DNA from: Psychrobacter pygoscelis
GTDB taxonomy: Bacteria; Pseudomonadota; Gammaproteobacteria; Pseudomonadales; Moraxellaceae
Direction of reading: 5' to 3'
Length of the DNA: 64,000 nucleotides
Assembly (NCBI RefSeq): GCF_004335015.1
Contig: NZ_RQRU01000003.1
Span: 1-64,000 of the forward strand
Position 1 is the stretch's first letter, and every line of letters begins with the position of its first letter. Position numbers and translations under genes: made by a program. The notes beneath the pieces are model-generated. The model ran no database searches. It had not been told where the DNA came from and was given only the letters and a program-made list of their open reading frames with translations. This document shows positions 33,435-42,862 of the stretch, piece by piece.

Positions 33435-35015
33435 ATGCCAGATTGGTCAGAAGGTTACGTGAGTGATATTAATTATACCTACGGATATTCGTCAGAGCTT
33501 AATCCCAATAATATTGTGATACCATTCTTGATGGCAGGAATAAAGCCACCTTTAGTGACTCAGGCGTGTGAGCTAGGATTTGGGCAAGGTGTCTCACTGA
33601 ATATTCATGCAGCGGCATCAGCGGTGCAGTGGTACGCTACCGACTTTAACCCAGCACAAGTTTTATTCGCCAAAGATATGGCAAGCGTCAGCGGTCACGA
33701 TGCACAAATATTTGATGAGTCGTTTAGAGAGTTCAGCGAGCGAGAAGATTTGCCTGAGTTTGACTTTATTAGTCTTCACGGTATTTGGGCATGGGTGTCA
33801 GCTGATAATCAGCGCCTTATTGTAGATTTTATCCGCCGCAAGCTTAAGGTCGGTGGGGTAGTATATATTAGCTATAATACGCTACCAGGCTGGACGACGA
33901 TGTCAGCACTTCAGCATATGCTCAGCGAGTATGACCAAGTGATGGGTAGCCGAAAGGCGTCAAAGGTGGAGCGAATACATCATGCGTTTGGCTTTACGCA
34001 GGCGTTAATTGATCAAAGTCCCTCTTTGATTGATCAATCACCATCGCTACCAAAGTGTGTTCAAAATCACAGCAAGAAAAACGCCGCTTATCTGGTTCAT
34101 GAATATCTAAACCGTGATTGGCAAGCACTATATTTTTCTCAAGTCGCAGACGCGCTATTGCCCGCAAAATTGACTTATGTGTGCGCTGCAAATTTCTTAG
34201 AAGACTATCCGCCGAGTAATCTAACACCAGAGCAACAAGCGATTTTGGCTGATTTACACGATCCGATATTTATGCAAAGTAGCAAAGATTATATGCAGAA
34301 TAAGTTCTTTCGTCGGGACTTATGGGTGAAGGGCGCGCGGGAGCTGTCGAGTCACGAGCTTAATCAGTACTGGCAAAACCTACGTTTTATGCTGATTATC
34401 AATGCAGATGAGGTTAAGTTTGAGGTGACAGGGGCGGCAGGAAAGGTCGAGCTACAAAGGAGGATTTATGAGCCTATTATTGAAGCTTTGAGTGACTATC
34501 AGAGTCATAACGTTCTCTCTATTCGCTCCCAATTATCAGACGACTTCTCCGTCAATTTGTTGTATGAAGCCTTGGCTGTTTTGCAAGCAAGCGGCGTTAT
34601 TGCCTTGGTTCAGGATGAGGCGATTGTTCAAGGGGCAAAGGAACGCTGTAACCGGCTTAATAGCTATATCATGCGGCAAAATATGGCTGGTAAGCCAATA
34701 GGGTTTTTAGCCAGTCCCTTAACTGGCGGCGGCCTGCACATTGATAAGATATCGATGATGTTTTTATTCGCCTATACACAAGGGGTTAAGGGCACTTTAG
34801 GCGTTAATAAGCTAAAAAATGGTGAGGATACGCGCGCGCTCGATGAATGGGTCGTTGCAACTTGGCAACAACTACAGAGTCTAGACCAATGTCTGATTAA
34901 AGAAGGCAAGACGTTATACGGAGAAGCTGAAAACCTAGCGGAGCTGCGCAGGTTGGCGCAACGCTTTAGTGAAGGCATTCTGCGAATTGCCCAACGATTA
35001 CAGATTGTAGAATGA
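33435..35015 (+). CDS. Class I methyltransferase with methyltransferase regulatory domain (protein-lysine methyltransferase type)
   Basis: 526 residues. N-terminal Rossmann SAM domain: WSEGYVSDINYTYGY, motif I ACELGFGQGVSLNIHA, acidic-loop DFNPAQ and FDFISLHGIWAWVS, then GGVVYISYNTLPGW. Residues ~210-330 match the methyltransferase regulatory domain that follows this catalytic domain in Rickettsia-type outer-membrane-protein lysine methyltransferases (DWQALYFSQVADALLPAKLTYV). The last ~190 residues are helical. Likely substrate is a protein, perhaps a surface protein, but this is inference. An 8-residue unit, LIDQSPS, is duplicated at about residues 191-204. Single-gene unit with terminator. 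Confidence 0.82.
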   Translation: MPDWSEGYVSDINYTYGYSSELNPNNIVIPFLMAGIKPPLVTQACELGFGQGVSLNIHAAASAVQWYATDFNPAQVLFAKDMASVSGHDAQIFDESFREFSEREDLPEFDFISLHGIWAWVSADNQRLIVDFIRRKLKVGGVVYISYNTLPGWTTMSALQHMLSEYDQVMGSRKASKVERIHHAFGFTQALIDQSPSLIDQSPSLPKCVQNHSKKNAAYLVHEYLNRDWQALYFSQVADALLPAKLTYVCAANFLEDYPPSNLTPEQQAILADLHDPIFMQSSKDYMQNKFFRRDLWVKGARELSSHELNQYWQNLRFMLIINADEVKFEVTGAAGKVELQRRIYEPIIEALSDYQSHNVLSIRSQLSDDFSVNLLYEALAVLQASGVIALVQDEAIVQGAKERCNRLNSYIMRQNMAGKPIGFLASPLTGGGLHIDKISMMFLFAYTQGVKGTLGVNKLKNGEDTRALDEWVVATWQQLQSLDQCLIKEGKTLYGEAENLAELRRLAQRFSEGILRIAQRLQIVE

Positions 35016-35124
35016 CTGGTTTGTCTCTAGTTAACTTTTAGCTAGAGATGAATAAGAGATAAGTAATTGATGAATAAGTGATAAGTGACAAATTCATTAG
35101 GGTTGATAATTGATAAATTCCAAT

Positions 35125-35152
35125 AGCCAAGTGCTGACTTACTTGGCTTTTA
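35125..35152 (+). terminator. Terminator of the methyltransferase gene
   Basis: 8-bp stem AGCCAAGT / ACTTGGCT with an 8-nt loop, then TTTTAT. Confidence 0.7.
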
Positions 35153-35321
35153 TAAGGCGAGCAAGCTCTTTTTACAGTGAGTGACTCCAGCCTAAAATTT
35201 TAGTAAAAATTCTCCGACTTTTTTCATGATATAAGTTATCATTTAGCTTATATTTTATTCCTAATGACCACTTCTTGTACTCAGCCAGTCTCGCTGATGC
35301 ACTGCTACTCACAAGGTTTAC

Positions 35322-37436
35322 ATGACTCGCTTACTATTACCTTTAGCCACAACCTTTTCTTTAAAAAGTCTTAGCGCTTCTATGGCGCTTATTACTGTAC
35401 TTGGCCTGACAGCGTGTGGCGGCGGTAGCTCTGGCACTACCAATACGAGTAACACTGGCTCTGGTAGAGGCGAGCAGGGTGATGCGACAGTGAGACCAGA
35501 GCTGCCCAACAAAGGTAGCGATAATAATGATAGCTCGACGGGGTTAGGCGGCTATACCTTAAAAGGTGATGTTGCGAAGCATATTCGAGTAGGGGAGTCT
35601 GCTGGATTTTTGGCAGTACAGAAGCAATCCCAAGATGCAGACTTTTATGAATGGAAAGTGCTGTCACCAAACGCTAATAAAGTGCGAATCAGCGCCTCAC
35701 ATCAGCCAGCAAGCTCGTTTACTTTTTTAGCCCCTGGTACTTATTCTCTTCAGTTTACTGCCCAAAAGCGCAACCAATATAATCAGCTCAAGCCAGTGGC
35801 TACCATTAATTACCAAGTAAAAGTATCCGCCGACAAGGCACGGGCCTCCTTAAAAGCTGACCGAGCAGCTCGTAGCGGCGCTACTGTCAATCTATATTTT
35901 GATACTGGCGCGTCAATAGACAGTAATGAGTGGCAGATTCGCCAGATTCAAGGAGCTACCGCTAAGATTACTAGAGGAGATGATGGGGCAACTGCTGTGG
36001 TTAGTCTACCAGAGACCAATCATGAGCAAGTGCTGGTCTTTGAAGCGCAGCTCAAAAGTAATCCAGCGGTTAAAGATAGCGCTTATGTGTTACTTCAACC
36101 TACTAATGGCAGCTCTGCTCCGTATTTTTGTCAGTCACCAAGCTCAGGTGCTTACTGCCTACCGACCACTCCGCTCAATCATCATTATGCTTACAAAGCA
36201 AAATCACCCGTCGCCGATATCTTAGCTGACTGCGTCATGTCGTATCAGGTCAATGAAGGGGGTATGTGCCACTTAGCATATTTACCATTTATTGGTCAGG
36301 TGAACCCCGAACCCTCTATCGATGACATTATGGATAGGGTGGTGGTGTCTCATGATTGGATGGGTAAGAACTTTGAGCTGTTCTTACGTCAATATGACCG
36401 TCATGATGATTTTAAGCGGTTGCTACGTAGTGCGACGGCTATCGTTATATCGGACAACGTAAAACCCTCCTTTTATTGGGGGGGTACAGGGACGATGTAT
36501 TTAAGTGCGGATTATCTTTGGATGACGCCTGAGCAGCGAGCGGTACTGAGTAGTCCTAAGGACTACCGCGCTCAGTATATGCAAACCTTTGATTATTTAT
36601 TCGACTTTGATTATGAGAGAAATAAGCAAAGCGTCATGTTTAATTCAGACTACTATCCAAGTCTTAATAAGGGTCGAAGTCTTGAGACAATTGCGCTGCC
36701 GCTGGCCAGTCTACTTTATCATGAGCTGGCGCATGCCAATGACTACTTCCCGCAGCAGCAGCTGCATCGAACTGATGGCTATAGCATAGCTCAGCTTGCA
36801 AAGCTTGCACCCTATGAGCTCATTAGTGATAGCAGTAGTGTCTCAAATGATTTGACCAGTAGCTATCCATTGACCAATGGTATGCTTAAAGGTCTAGCGC
36901 AGGTATGGTATGGTGGGCGTACGCCAACAGCGATACAGCTCAACTATAAAGGTGAGCAGGTAGCAGATGCTTACTTTACGGACCGTGCTAATGATGAGTA
37001 TGGCTATTATACGGCGCAAGAAGACGTCGCCATGCTGTTTGAAGAGGCGATGATGCTGACGAGGTTCGGGGTCAATCGCTATTCGATGTTGATGGACAAT
37101 AGCCAATCGGTTCCCACAATCATTCGAGGACAAAAAAATCGAATCTCTGACCCAATGATTAATAATCGAGTCAATCTTGTGACGGCTAAGATACTACCTG
37201 AAGTCGCGCTAGAAGTCAGCCGAACTCTTGATTCCATACAGCCTACCGAGCTATGTGTGGGTAGTACTTACTTTGAATACTATGATACAGACTGTCGTCA
37301 GCCAAACCTAGCTAAGCCGCAGGCAATGAAGTATAGGCAGCTGATGCAAAGACAAAATGTCGATGAGTTTGGCCGTCCTCAAGGTGCACCGCGCCATCAC
37401 TCACCGCAAGTTCTCTTGCCACCAGATTTTCAATAG
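35322..37436 (+). CDS. Large lipoprotein with zincin-type HExxH motif
   Basis: 704 residues. N-terminal signal ends in the lipobox LTAC followed by GGGSSG, so a lipoprotein. Residues ~60-260 look like one or two beta-sandwich modules (a 'dignity' of PKD-like character: TFLAPGTYSLQFTAQ). The C-terminal half carries SLLYHELAHANDYF with HELAH (H467, E468, H471), the Zn-binding and catalytic signature of metallopeptidases. The EEAMML segment near residue 574 could supply the third ligand as in gluzincins. Cys pairs (YFCQSPSSGAYC, DCVMSY...GMC, ELCVG...DC) fit an exported protein. No family name can be given; protease activity is inferred from the motif. Confidence 0.75.
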   Translation: MTRLLLPLATTFSLKSLSASMALITVLGLTACGGGSSGTTNTSNTGSGRGEQGDATVRPELPNKGSDNNDSSTGLGGYTLKGDVAKHIRVGESAGFLAVQKQSQDADFYEWKVLSPNANKVRISASHQPASSFTFLAPGTYSLQFTAQKRNQYNQLKPVATINYQVKVSADKARASLKADRAARSGATVNLYFDTGASIDSNEWQIRQIQGATAKITRGDDGATAVVSLPETNHEQVLVFEAQLKSNPAVKDSAYVLLQPTNGSSAPYFCQSPSSGAYCLPTTPLNHHYAYKAKSPVADILADCVMSYQVNEGGMCHLAYLPFIGQVNPEPSIDDIMDRVVVSHDWMGKNFELFLRQYDRHDDFKRLLRSATAIVISDNVKPSFYWGGTGTMYLSADYLWMTPEQRAVLSSPKDYRAQYMQTFDYLFDFDYERNKQSVMFNSDYYPSLNKGRSLETIALPLASLLYHELAHANDYFPQQQLHRTDGYSIAQLAKLAPYELISDSSSVSNDLTSSYPLTNGMLKGLAQVWYGGRTPTAIQLNYKGEQVADAYFTDRANDEYGYYTAQEDVAMLFEEAMMLTRFGVNRYSMLMDNSQSVPTIIRGQKNRISDPMINNRVNLVTAKILPEVALEVSRTLDSIQPTELCVGSTYFEYYDTDCRQPNLAKPQAMKYRQLMQRQNVDEFGRPQGAPRHHSPQVLLPPDFQ

Positions 37437-37512
37437 GATTAACTCGACTCTAGTTTCATTGCTGGCTATGCATAACTTTTTAGAGTATTAAAATGGCCAG
37501 TCCAATCTTCTT

Positions 37513-37577
37513 AAACCGCTTAAAGCGCGCTATTATGATGAATATCATTGTAATAGCGCGCTTAAAATGCGGTTTTT
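37513..37577 (+). terminator. Terminator after the metallopeptidase-like lipoprotein
   Basis: A long hairpin with arms AAGCGCGCTATTA / TAATAGCGCGCTT, an inner TGAT/ATCA pair and outer AAACCGC / GCGGTTT, ending in TTTTTT. Confidence 0.85.
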
Positions 37578-37662
37578 TATTTTGTTACGTAGCTTTTTAT
37601 TTTAAAGTTGACTCTAAGAAGTACCGACCATATCATCTTATTGCCAAAAAGATTAAACTACT

Positions 37663-38583
37663 ATGATGTTTAAGCATGATTATGAAAAGCCCCAAGTTAG
37701 CAGTAATAATATCGAGCAAACTGGCGTTAAGTCAGCTGGTACAGCGTTAACTGCTACCGAACTGAGCGACGCTGAGCTAATCCGCTACGCACGACAAGTG
37801 CTACTTGAGGGCTGGGATATCGACGCTCAGATAAGGCTCAAAAATAGCCGTGTTGTTATCGTTGGCGCAGGTGGGCTAGGTTGCCCTGCAGCTGAGACGT
37901 TGGCCCGTGCAGGTGTTGGTCAAATTCATCTGATCGATGATGATGTCATTGAGATGAGTAACTTGCAGCGTCAGACTTTATTTCGACCTACCGATATTGG
38001 TGAGTTTAAGGCCAAAGTGGCGGCACAGACCTTACAGAGTATTAATGAGCTTATTAATGTCAGCTATGAGGTTGCGAGAGTAGATGCAACAAATGCAGCG
38101 CAGCTATTAAATTTAGAAGCTGGCTCGCAGCTTCGTACGATACATGGGTGTCCGAATTTATTGCTTGACTGTACTGATAATTTTGCTATCAGAGACCTGC
38201 TAAACCGTTTGAGCGTGCGTTATAAATTACCGCTATTGTCGGCCTCAGCTATTGGAATGATAGGTCAGTTGGCCTTGTTTGAACCTAGTCTGAACACGGG
38301 CTGCTATCATTGTGTCTTTGGAGATAGCATTCAAAGTGCGTTAAGCTCGGCGTCTCAAGCTGATACTGAGTCTTTTGATGAGCGTACTTGTGCGAATTCA
38401 GGCGTGCTTGCTAGTACCACAGCTCTCATGGGCGCGCTACAAGCCAATACTGCTTTGCAGTTTTTAGGGCTACAGTCAAACCCACTAGCCAATAAGCTGT
38501 TACTTTGGGATGGCCTGCGAATGACGCAGCGACTCATAGGCTATCGAAAAGACCCATCTTGTGCGGTTTGTGCGTCTTATTAA
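37663..38583 (+). CDS. ThiF/MoeB/HesA-family E1-like adenylyltransferase
   Basis: 306 residues. ATP-binding VVIVGAGGLGCPAAETLARAGVG, then IHLIDDDVIEMSNLQRQTLF with the Arg finger region. The two CxxC pairs GCYHC and SCAVC bind structural Zn. A conserved Cys in ERTCANSGVLAS lies where ThiF has its reactive Cys. The family adenylates the C-terminal Gly-Gly of sulfur carriers ThiS or MoaD. Neither carrier nor other thiamine or molybdopterin genes are adjacent. An N-terminal ~35-residue extension precedes the fold. Which pathway it serves cannot be settled; 91 bp later is a UbiB-type gene. Confidence 0.88.
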   Translation: MMFKHDYEKPQVSSNNIEQTGVKSAGTALTATELSDAELIRYARQVLLEGWDIDAQIRLKNSRVVIVGAGGLGCPAAETLARAGVGQIHLIDDDVIEMSNLQRQTLFRPTDIGEFKAKVAAQTLQSINELINVSYEVARVDATNAAQLLNLEAGSQLRTIHGCPNLLLDCTDNFAIRDLLNRLSVRYKLPLLSASAIGMIGQLALFEPSLNTGCYHCVFGDSIQSALSSASQADTESFDERTCANSGVLASTTALMGALQANTALQFLGLQSNPLANKLLLWDGLRMTQRLIGYRKDPSCAVCASY

Positions 38584-38673
38584 TAGGTGATAATACTGAC
38601 CTGTTAAACACTCTGTTGAGAGCATTATTAGCCCTTTAAATTTACCTTCCACCTTATTTTTTGATTGAATATT

Positions 38674-39996
38674 ATGACTCAAGCAACTAGGCCGAACCTA
38701 TTTAGGCACTCATTTAACGTACTAAACCGTGTGCGACAGACGGCGAGCGTGGCAGGGCTATCTGCATTACGCGTGGCGAAAGGCGAGCGTCCCGATGCTA
38801 GGCTATTAAAAGAGACCTTCGAGCAGCTGGGTACGACCTATATTAAAATAGGTCAGTTTATCGCCAGTACGCCCTCATTGTTTCCCCGCGATTATGTACT
38901 CGCGTTTCAGGATTGCCTAGATCAAACCACACCAATATCTTATCGCTATATCGAAAAGGTGCTAAAAGCAGAGCTTGAGCGAGATGGTCAAACCTTGGAC
39001 AGTATCTTCAAGCATATTGAAGAGCGACCATTAGCGTCTGCTTCAATCGCCCAAGTGCATGCCGCTACTCTTAAGGACGGTACTGAGGTAGTCCTAAAGG
39101 TTCAGAAGCCGGATGTTGAGACCATCATGCAGACTGATTTGGGTGTGCTTCATGGTGTCACCAAAATCATGGAAATCATGATGCCCTCCATGAAGTTTGC
39201 TAGTATTGCGCCGATTATTGATGAGATTCGCTTGCGTATGTTAGCTGAGACTGACTTTATCGCTGAGGCGCAGAATATCCGCGACTTTCAGCAGTTCTTA
39301 CAGATGACCGGCAATCAAAAAGTAGTAGCACCAAGCGTTGTCGATACGCTTACTACTAAGCGAGTATTGACCATGAGCCGATTGCACGGTGTGTCGATGG
39401 TTGATGAGGTCGCTATGCGTCAGTATTGTGACGATCCGGCCCAAGTTATGGCAGATACCTTGAATACTTGGTTTGCCAGTCTGATGCTGTGTAATAGCTT
39501 TCATGCCGACCTTCATGCGGGCAACTTGATGCTACTTAGCGATGGGCGAATCGGCTTTTTAGACTTTGGTATCGTTGGCAAGCTAGCGCCAGAGAGTTGG
39601 CGCGCTTGTATGGGGATGATGCAAGCACTTCAAAGTAATGACTTTGAGGCTATGGCTCATCACATGATAGATATGGGCATGACTCATGAGCGCAGCCAAG
39701 TCGATGCGGCAAGACTGGCGGCTGATCTTGAGAAGATGATTGGTACTATCATGGCAGACGATAAGAAATATACGACAGGAGCGCCGTTTAACTCTAAAGA
39801 CCAAGCCGATGAGCTGAATAAGATCATGCTAGAGATCGTCGAAACCGGTAAGCGTCATGGGTTACATTTCCCTCGTGATTTTGCCTTACTCACCAAGCAG
39901 ATGCTCTACTTTGATCGCTTTATGCGAACTTTAGCGCCCGATATGGATATGTTTAGTGACAGCCGAATTAGCTTGGTGCACGAAGAGACTAAATAA
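38674..39996 (+). CDS. ABC1/UbiB-family atypical kinase
   Basis: 440 residues from ATG 38674 (TTG 38665 also in frame). Family signatures: the KxGQ motif in TYIKIGQFIASTPSLFPRDYV, the Ala-rich loop LASASIAQVHAATLKDG, FHADLHAGNLMLL and DFGIVGKL. In the ubiquinone pathway UbiB is an ATPase needed for lipid-soluble intermediates, but E. coli UbiB is larger with two C-terminal TM helices, which this protein lacks, so it is more likely a second AarF-type paralogue. Confidence 0.87.
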   Translation: MTQATRPNLFRHSFNVLNRVRQTASVAGLSALRVAKGERPDARLLKETFEQLGTTYIKIGQFIASTPSLFPRDYVLAFQDCLDQTTPISYRYIEKVLKAELERDGQTLDSIFKHIEERPLASASIAQVHAATLKDGTEVVLKVQKPDVETIMQTDLGVLHGVTKIMEIMMPSMKFASIAPIIDEIRLRMLAETDFIAEAQNIRDFQQFLQMTGNQKVVAPSVVDTLTTKRVLTMSRLHGVSMVDEVAMRQYCDDPAQVMADTLNTWFASLMLCNSFHADLHAGNLMLLSDGRIGFLDFGIVGKLAPESWRACMGMMQALQSNDFEAMAHHMIDMGMTHERSQVDAARLAADLEKMIGTIMADDKKYTTGAPFNSKDQADELNKIMLEIVETGKRHGLHFPRDFALLTKQMLYFDRFMRTLAPDMDMFSDSRISLVHEETK

Positions 39997-40140
39997 GCGA
40001 GAGTCGTGAGCTGGTATCGATGTCAAAGTCCGAGAATATAGAATGCGTAAGCACTGGTAGTGGCTAGTAAGATTTTCTGAGCAGTCAGCGCTGCAAATGG
40101 TTGCCCATGGGTTAAGCTGACTGCATAGATCGATTATTTA

Positions 40141-40617
40141 TTAGACGACACTCCGATGAAACACTTCACGTAGCTCAAAGCTGGTATGGACTTGGCTTAC
40201 GCCTTCAATTCGATTTAATCGGTGCAACAAGAACTCCTCATAGTGCGCCATATCTCGAACCATGACTTTAATTAGATAGTCCTCGGTGCGACCGGTAACA
40301 ATACTACAGCTGACAACCTCCTCAAAGCTTTTGATCTTTTCTTCAAATTGCTCAAATCTTTCTGCCGTATGCCTATCCATACTGACGGCAATAAACACTG
40401 CCAACTGATAGCCGAGCTTCTGCGGGTCGGTAGTGGTATGGTAGCCGGTGATAATGCCTGCCTGTTCAAGCTGCTTGATGCGCCGAGCACAAGGGGTAGC
40501 AGATAAGTTGACCCGTTCTGCAATATCGGTGATACTCATTCGCGCGTCCGTTTGTAGTAAGGCAAGAATTTTTCTATCTATAGCATCGATGGCTTGGTGA
40601 TTAATTTTATCATTCAT
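40141..40617 (-). CDS. Lrp/AsnC-family transcriptional regulator
   Basis: 158 residues. N-terminal HTH (ARMSITDIAERVNLSATPCARRIKQLEQAGIITGY) and the RAM ligand-binding domain (VVSCSIVTGRTEDYLIKVMVRDMAHYEEFL). These proteins form octamers and bind amino acids, often leucine. It is transcribed divergently from leuA with 181 bp between, so leuA and its own gene are the obvious targets. The ATG start is preceded by weak ribosome site. Confidence 0.9.
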   Translation of the reverse strand: MNDKINHQAIDAIDRKILALLQTDARMSITDIAERVNLSATPCARRIKQLEQAGIITGYHTTTDPQKLGYQLAVFIAVSMDRHTAERFEQFEEKIKSFEEVVSCSIVTGRTEDYLIKVMVRDMAHYEEFLLHRLNRIEGVSQVHTSFELREVFHRSVV

Positions 40618-40643
40618 GGTTAAGTCTTAAATTTAGGGTAATA

Positions 40644-40737
40644 CACTAATTATAGCGATAATTTAGTGAAAATACGCTAATAAATCTCAATTAATAGTAT
40701 TTATTGCCGGTTTTCGCTAATAGCACTTTGCTATAAT
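40644..40737 (+). promoter_or_regulatory. Divergent leuA/regulator control region
   Basis: TGCTATAAT (40729-40737) is an extended -10 pointing to leuA. Upstream, CGCTAATA occurs twice on the same face of the helix (40675-40682 and 40715-40722, 40 bp apart), an inverted TAGCG lies at 40653-40657 and CACTAA / TTAGTG is an inverted pair (40644-40668). These are candidate sites for the adjacent Lrp-type protein. Confidence 0.45.
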
Positions 40738-40798
40738 ATGCTTATCAATCGGGCTAAATGCCTATCCATCTGTCGTGAATAATAGCAAGGATCGAATC

Positions 40799-42568
40799 AT
40801 GGGATCACCAATCACCGCTCAGCCAAAAATCACACCAAAAAACGCAGCATTTGATTTTCGTAAATACCGTCCTTTTGCCTTTGCGCCTAAGCTTACAGAT
40901 AGAACATGGCCAGATAAGGTAATCACCAAAGCACCAATCTGGGCGAGTGTGGATCTGCGTGATGGTAATCAGGCTCTGATTGATCCGATGACCATTGAAC
41001 AAAAAATGCGCTTCTTTAAGGTATTAGTAGAAGTGGGTTTTAAAGAAATCGAAATCGGCTTTCCGTCGGCGGCTCAAGTCGAGTTTGACTTTACTCGTAA
41101 GCTTATAGAAGAGGGTCATGTACCAGAGGATGTCACCCTGCAAGTGTTGGTCCAAGCTCGTGAGCACTTAATTAAGCGTACTTTTGAAGCCTTAAAAGGG
41201 GCTAGGCGCGCCATTATTCATGTGTATAATTCGACCAGTCGTGTCCAACGTGACAAAGTCTATGGCAAGACAAAAGAAGAGATTAAACAAATCGCGATTG
41301 ATGGTGCGACCTTGGTTCAGCAGTATGCCGCGATGTATCCAGAGACAGAGTGGGTCTTTCAATACTCACCTGAGAGCTTTAGCCAGACCGAGACGGACTT
41401 CGCTGTAGAAGTTTGCGAAGCAGTGTGTGAGGTTTGGCAGCCGCAGTCGGGTCAAGCTGTTATCCTTAATCTTCCTGCTACTGTAGAAGCCTCTACGCCG
41501 AATGTCTTTGCCGATCAGGTTGAGTATTTCTGTCGCCACTTATCTTGCCGTAAGGATATTATTATTAGTTTGCACACCCATAATGACAGGGGCTGCGGTG
41601 TAGCGGCAGCAGAGCTAGGTATCATGGCGGGTGCGGATCGTATCGAGGGTACGCTACTGGGTAATGGTGAGCGTACGGGCAATATGGATATCATGGTTAC
41701 GGCGATGAATCTATTCAGCCAAGGCGTAGATCCTGAGCTAGATTTTAGTAATATGAGTGAGATTGTCCAAGTGGTGAGCGAATGCAACAACTTGCCGCTG
41801 CATCCCCGTCATCCTTATGTGGGCGAGCTGGTCTTTACCGCCTTTAGTGGATCGCATCAAGACGCCATCAAAAAGTCCTTGGATTATAACGAGAAAAACA
41901 CCGATATCACTGATAATCACTGGGATGTTGCTTATCTGCCCATTGATCCGGCACATATTGGTCGTAGTTATCAAGACGTTGTACGTATTAATAGTCAATC
42001 AGGTAAAGGTGGTGTCGCTTATATCTTACAGCGTAATTATGGCTTCAATCTACCACGTTGGATGCAGATCGACTTTAGCCGTGTGGTGCAAAGTCAAGCA
42101 GAAGCAGCGGCGCGTGAGTTACAAAATGATGAAATCCTTCATACATTCGAGCAGACCTATTTGCAGCAGTCTGACTATGAGCTACTCGACTACAGCGTCA
42201 ATAATAAAGCTGGTGCCGTGCAGTTTAGTGGTCAAGTAAAAGCACATGGCGAGGTTATTAATATTGAGGGTACGGGCAATGGTCCATTATCATCATTTAT
42301 TGATGGCTTAGCAAAGTATACTGGTAGTGACTTACATATTATCAATTATGCAGAGCACGCTATTAATCCGCACCATTTGAACTATGATGAGTCTGAGATT
42401 GATACTGACCGTGAAAACAAAACTGATGCCAATGCGGCGGCTTATATTCAGTTAAACGTTGATGGTAATGTATTCTCGGGCATTGGCACTTGTACCAGTA
42501 CGGTCTCGGCCATGCTAAAAGGCGCTTTGTCTGCGTTGGCTCAAGCCCCAACAAGTACTAGCGCTTAG
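40799..42568 (+). CDS. leuA: 2-isopropylmalate synthase
   Basis: 589 residues from ATG 40799, which has AAGGA 7 nt upstream (GTG 40775 also in frame). Catalyses the first committed step of leucine synthesis from 2-oxoisovalerate and acetyl-CoA. Catalytic motifs WASVDLRDGNQALIDPM, the metal-binding HTHNDRGCGVAAAELG and the C-terminal LeuA allosteric domain for leucine feedback are present. The length and N-terminal FRKYRPF fit the long, LeuA type 2 subgroup. No leader peptide was seen. Confidence 0.96.
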   Translation: MGSPITAQPKITPKNAAFDFRKYRPFAFAPKLTDRTWPDKVITKAPIWASVDLRDGNQALIDPMTIEQKMRFFKVLVEVGFKEIEIGFPSAAQVEFDFTRKLIEEGHVPEDVTLQVLVQAREHLIKRTFEALKGARRAIIHVYNSTSRVQRDKVYGKTKEEIKQIAIDGATLVQQYAAMYPETEWVFQYSPESFSQTETDFAVEVCEAVCEVWQPQSGQAVILNLPATVEASTPNVFADQVEYFCRHLSCRKDIIISLHTHNDRGCGVAAAELGIMAGADRIEGTLLGNGERTGNMDIMVTAMNLFSQGVDPELDFSNMSEIVQVVSECNNLPLHPRHPYVGELVFTAFSGSHQDAIKKSLDYNEKNTDITDNHWDVAYLPIDPAHIGRSYQDVVRINSQSGKGGVAYILQRNYGFNLPRWMQIDFSRVVQSQAEAAARELQNDEILHTFEQTYLQQSDYELLDYSVNNKAGAVQFSGQVKAHGEVINIEGTGNGPLSSFIDGLAKYTGSDLHIINYAEHAINPHHLNYDESEIDTDRENKTDANAAAYIQLNVDGNVFSGIGTCTSTVSAMLKGALSALAQAPTSTSA

Positions 42569-42661
42569 GCTTTAGTCATACTATTAACGCAAGCTCTACT
42601 AGCAACAGCTTTAGCAGTAGAAGCTCTATGTATATCAGTATTATTTAAATGTAATTAAATC

Positions 42662-42694
42662 AAAGCGATACCGCGCTAGGTGTCGCTTTTTTTT
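42662..42694 (+). terminator. Intrinsic terminator of leuA
   Basis: 11-bp stem AAAGCGATACC / GGTGTCGCTTT (one wobble) with a GCGCTA loop and a T8 run. Confidence 0.87.
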
Positions 42695-42718
42695 GACTTG
42701 ATAGCTAACCTATCGTCA

Positions 42719-42836
42719 ATGCTAAATACAATAGAGTCTTACAATACGGGACTGGTATAAATTTTTTGGTGTACTACGGGCAAGCTGATAGCGGCGGCAA
42801 AAAGTTTATCCCAGTAATGCTATATTATGTTTATAA
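42719..42836 (-). repeat. Degenerate full-length foldback repeat (copy D, inverted)
   Basis: Read on the minus strand it follows the order of copy B: AATATAGC, ACTGGGATAAACTTTTTGC, CAGCTTGC, then ACCAAAAAATTTATACCAG and a worn right end (GACTCTATTGTATTTAG). It is more diverged than copies A and B. Confidence 0.6.
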
Positions 42837-42862
42837 AGAACTGCCAATAAAGGTTAGGGTAT

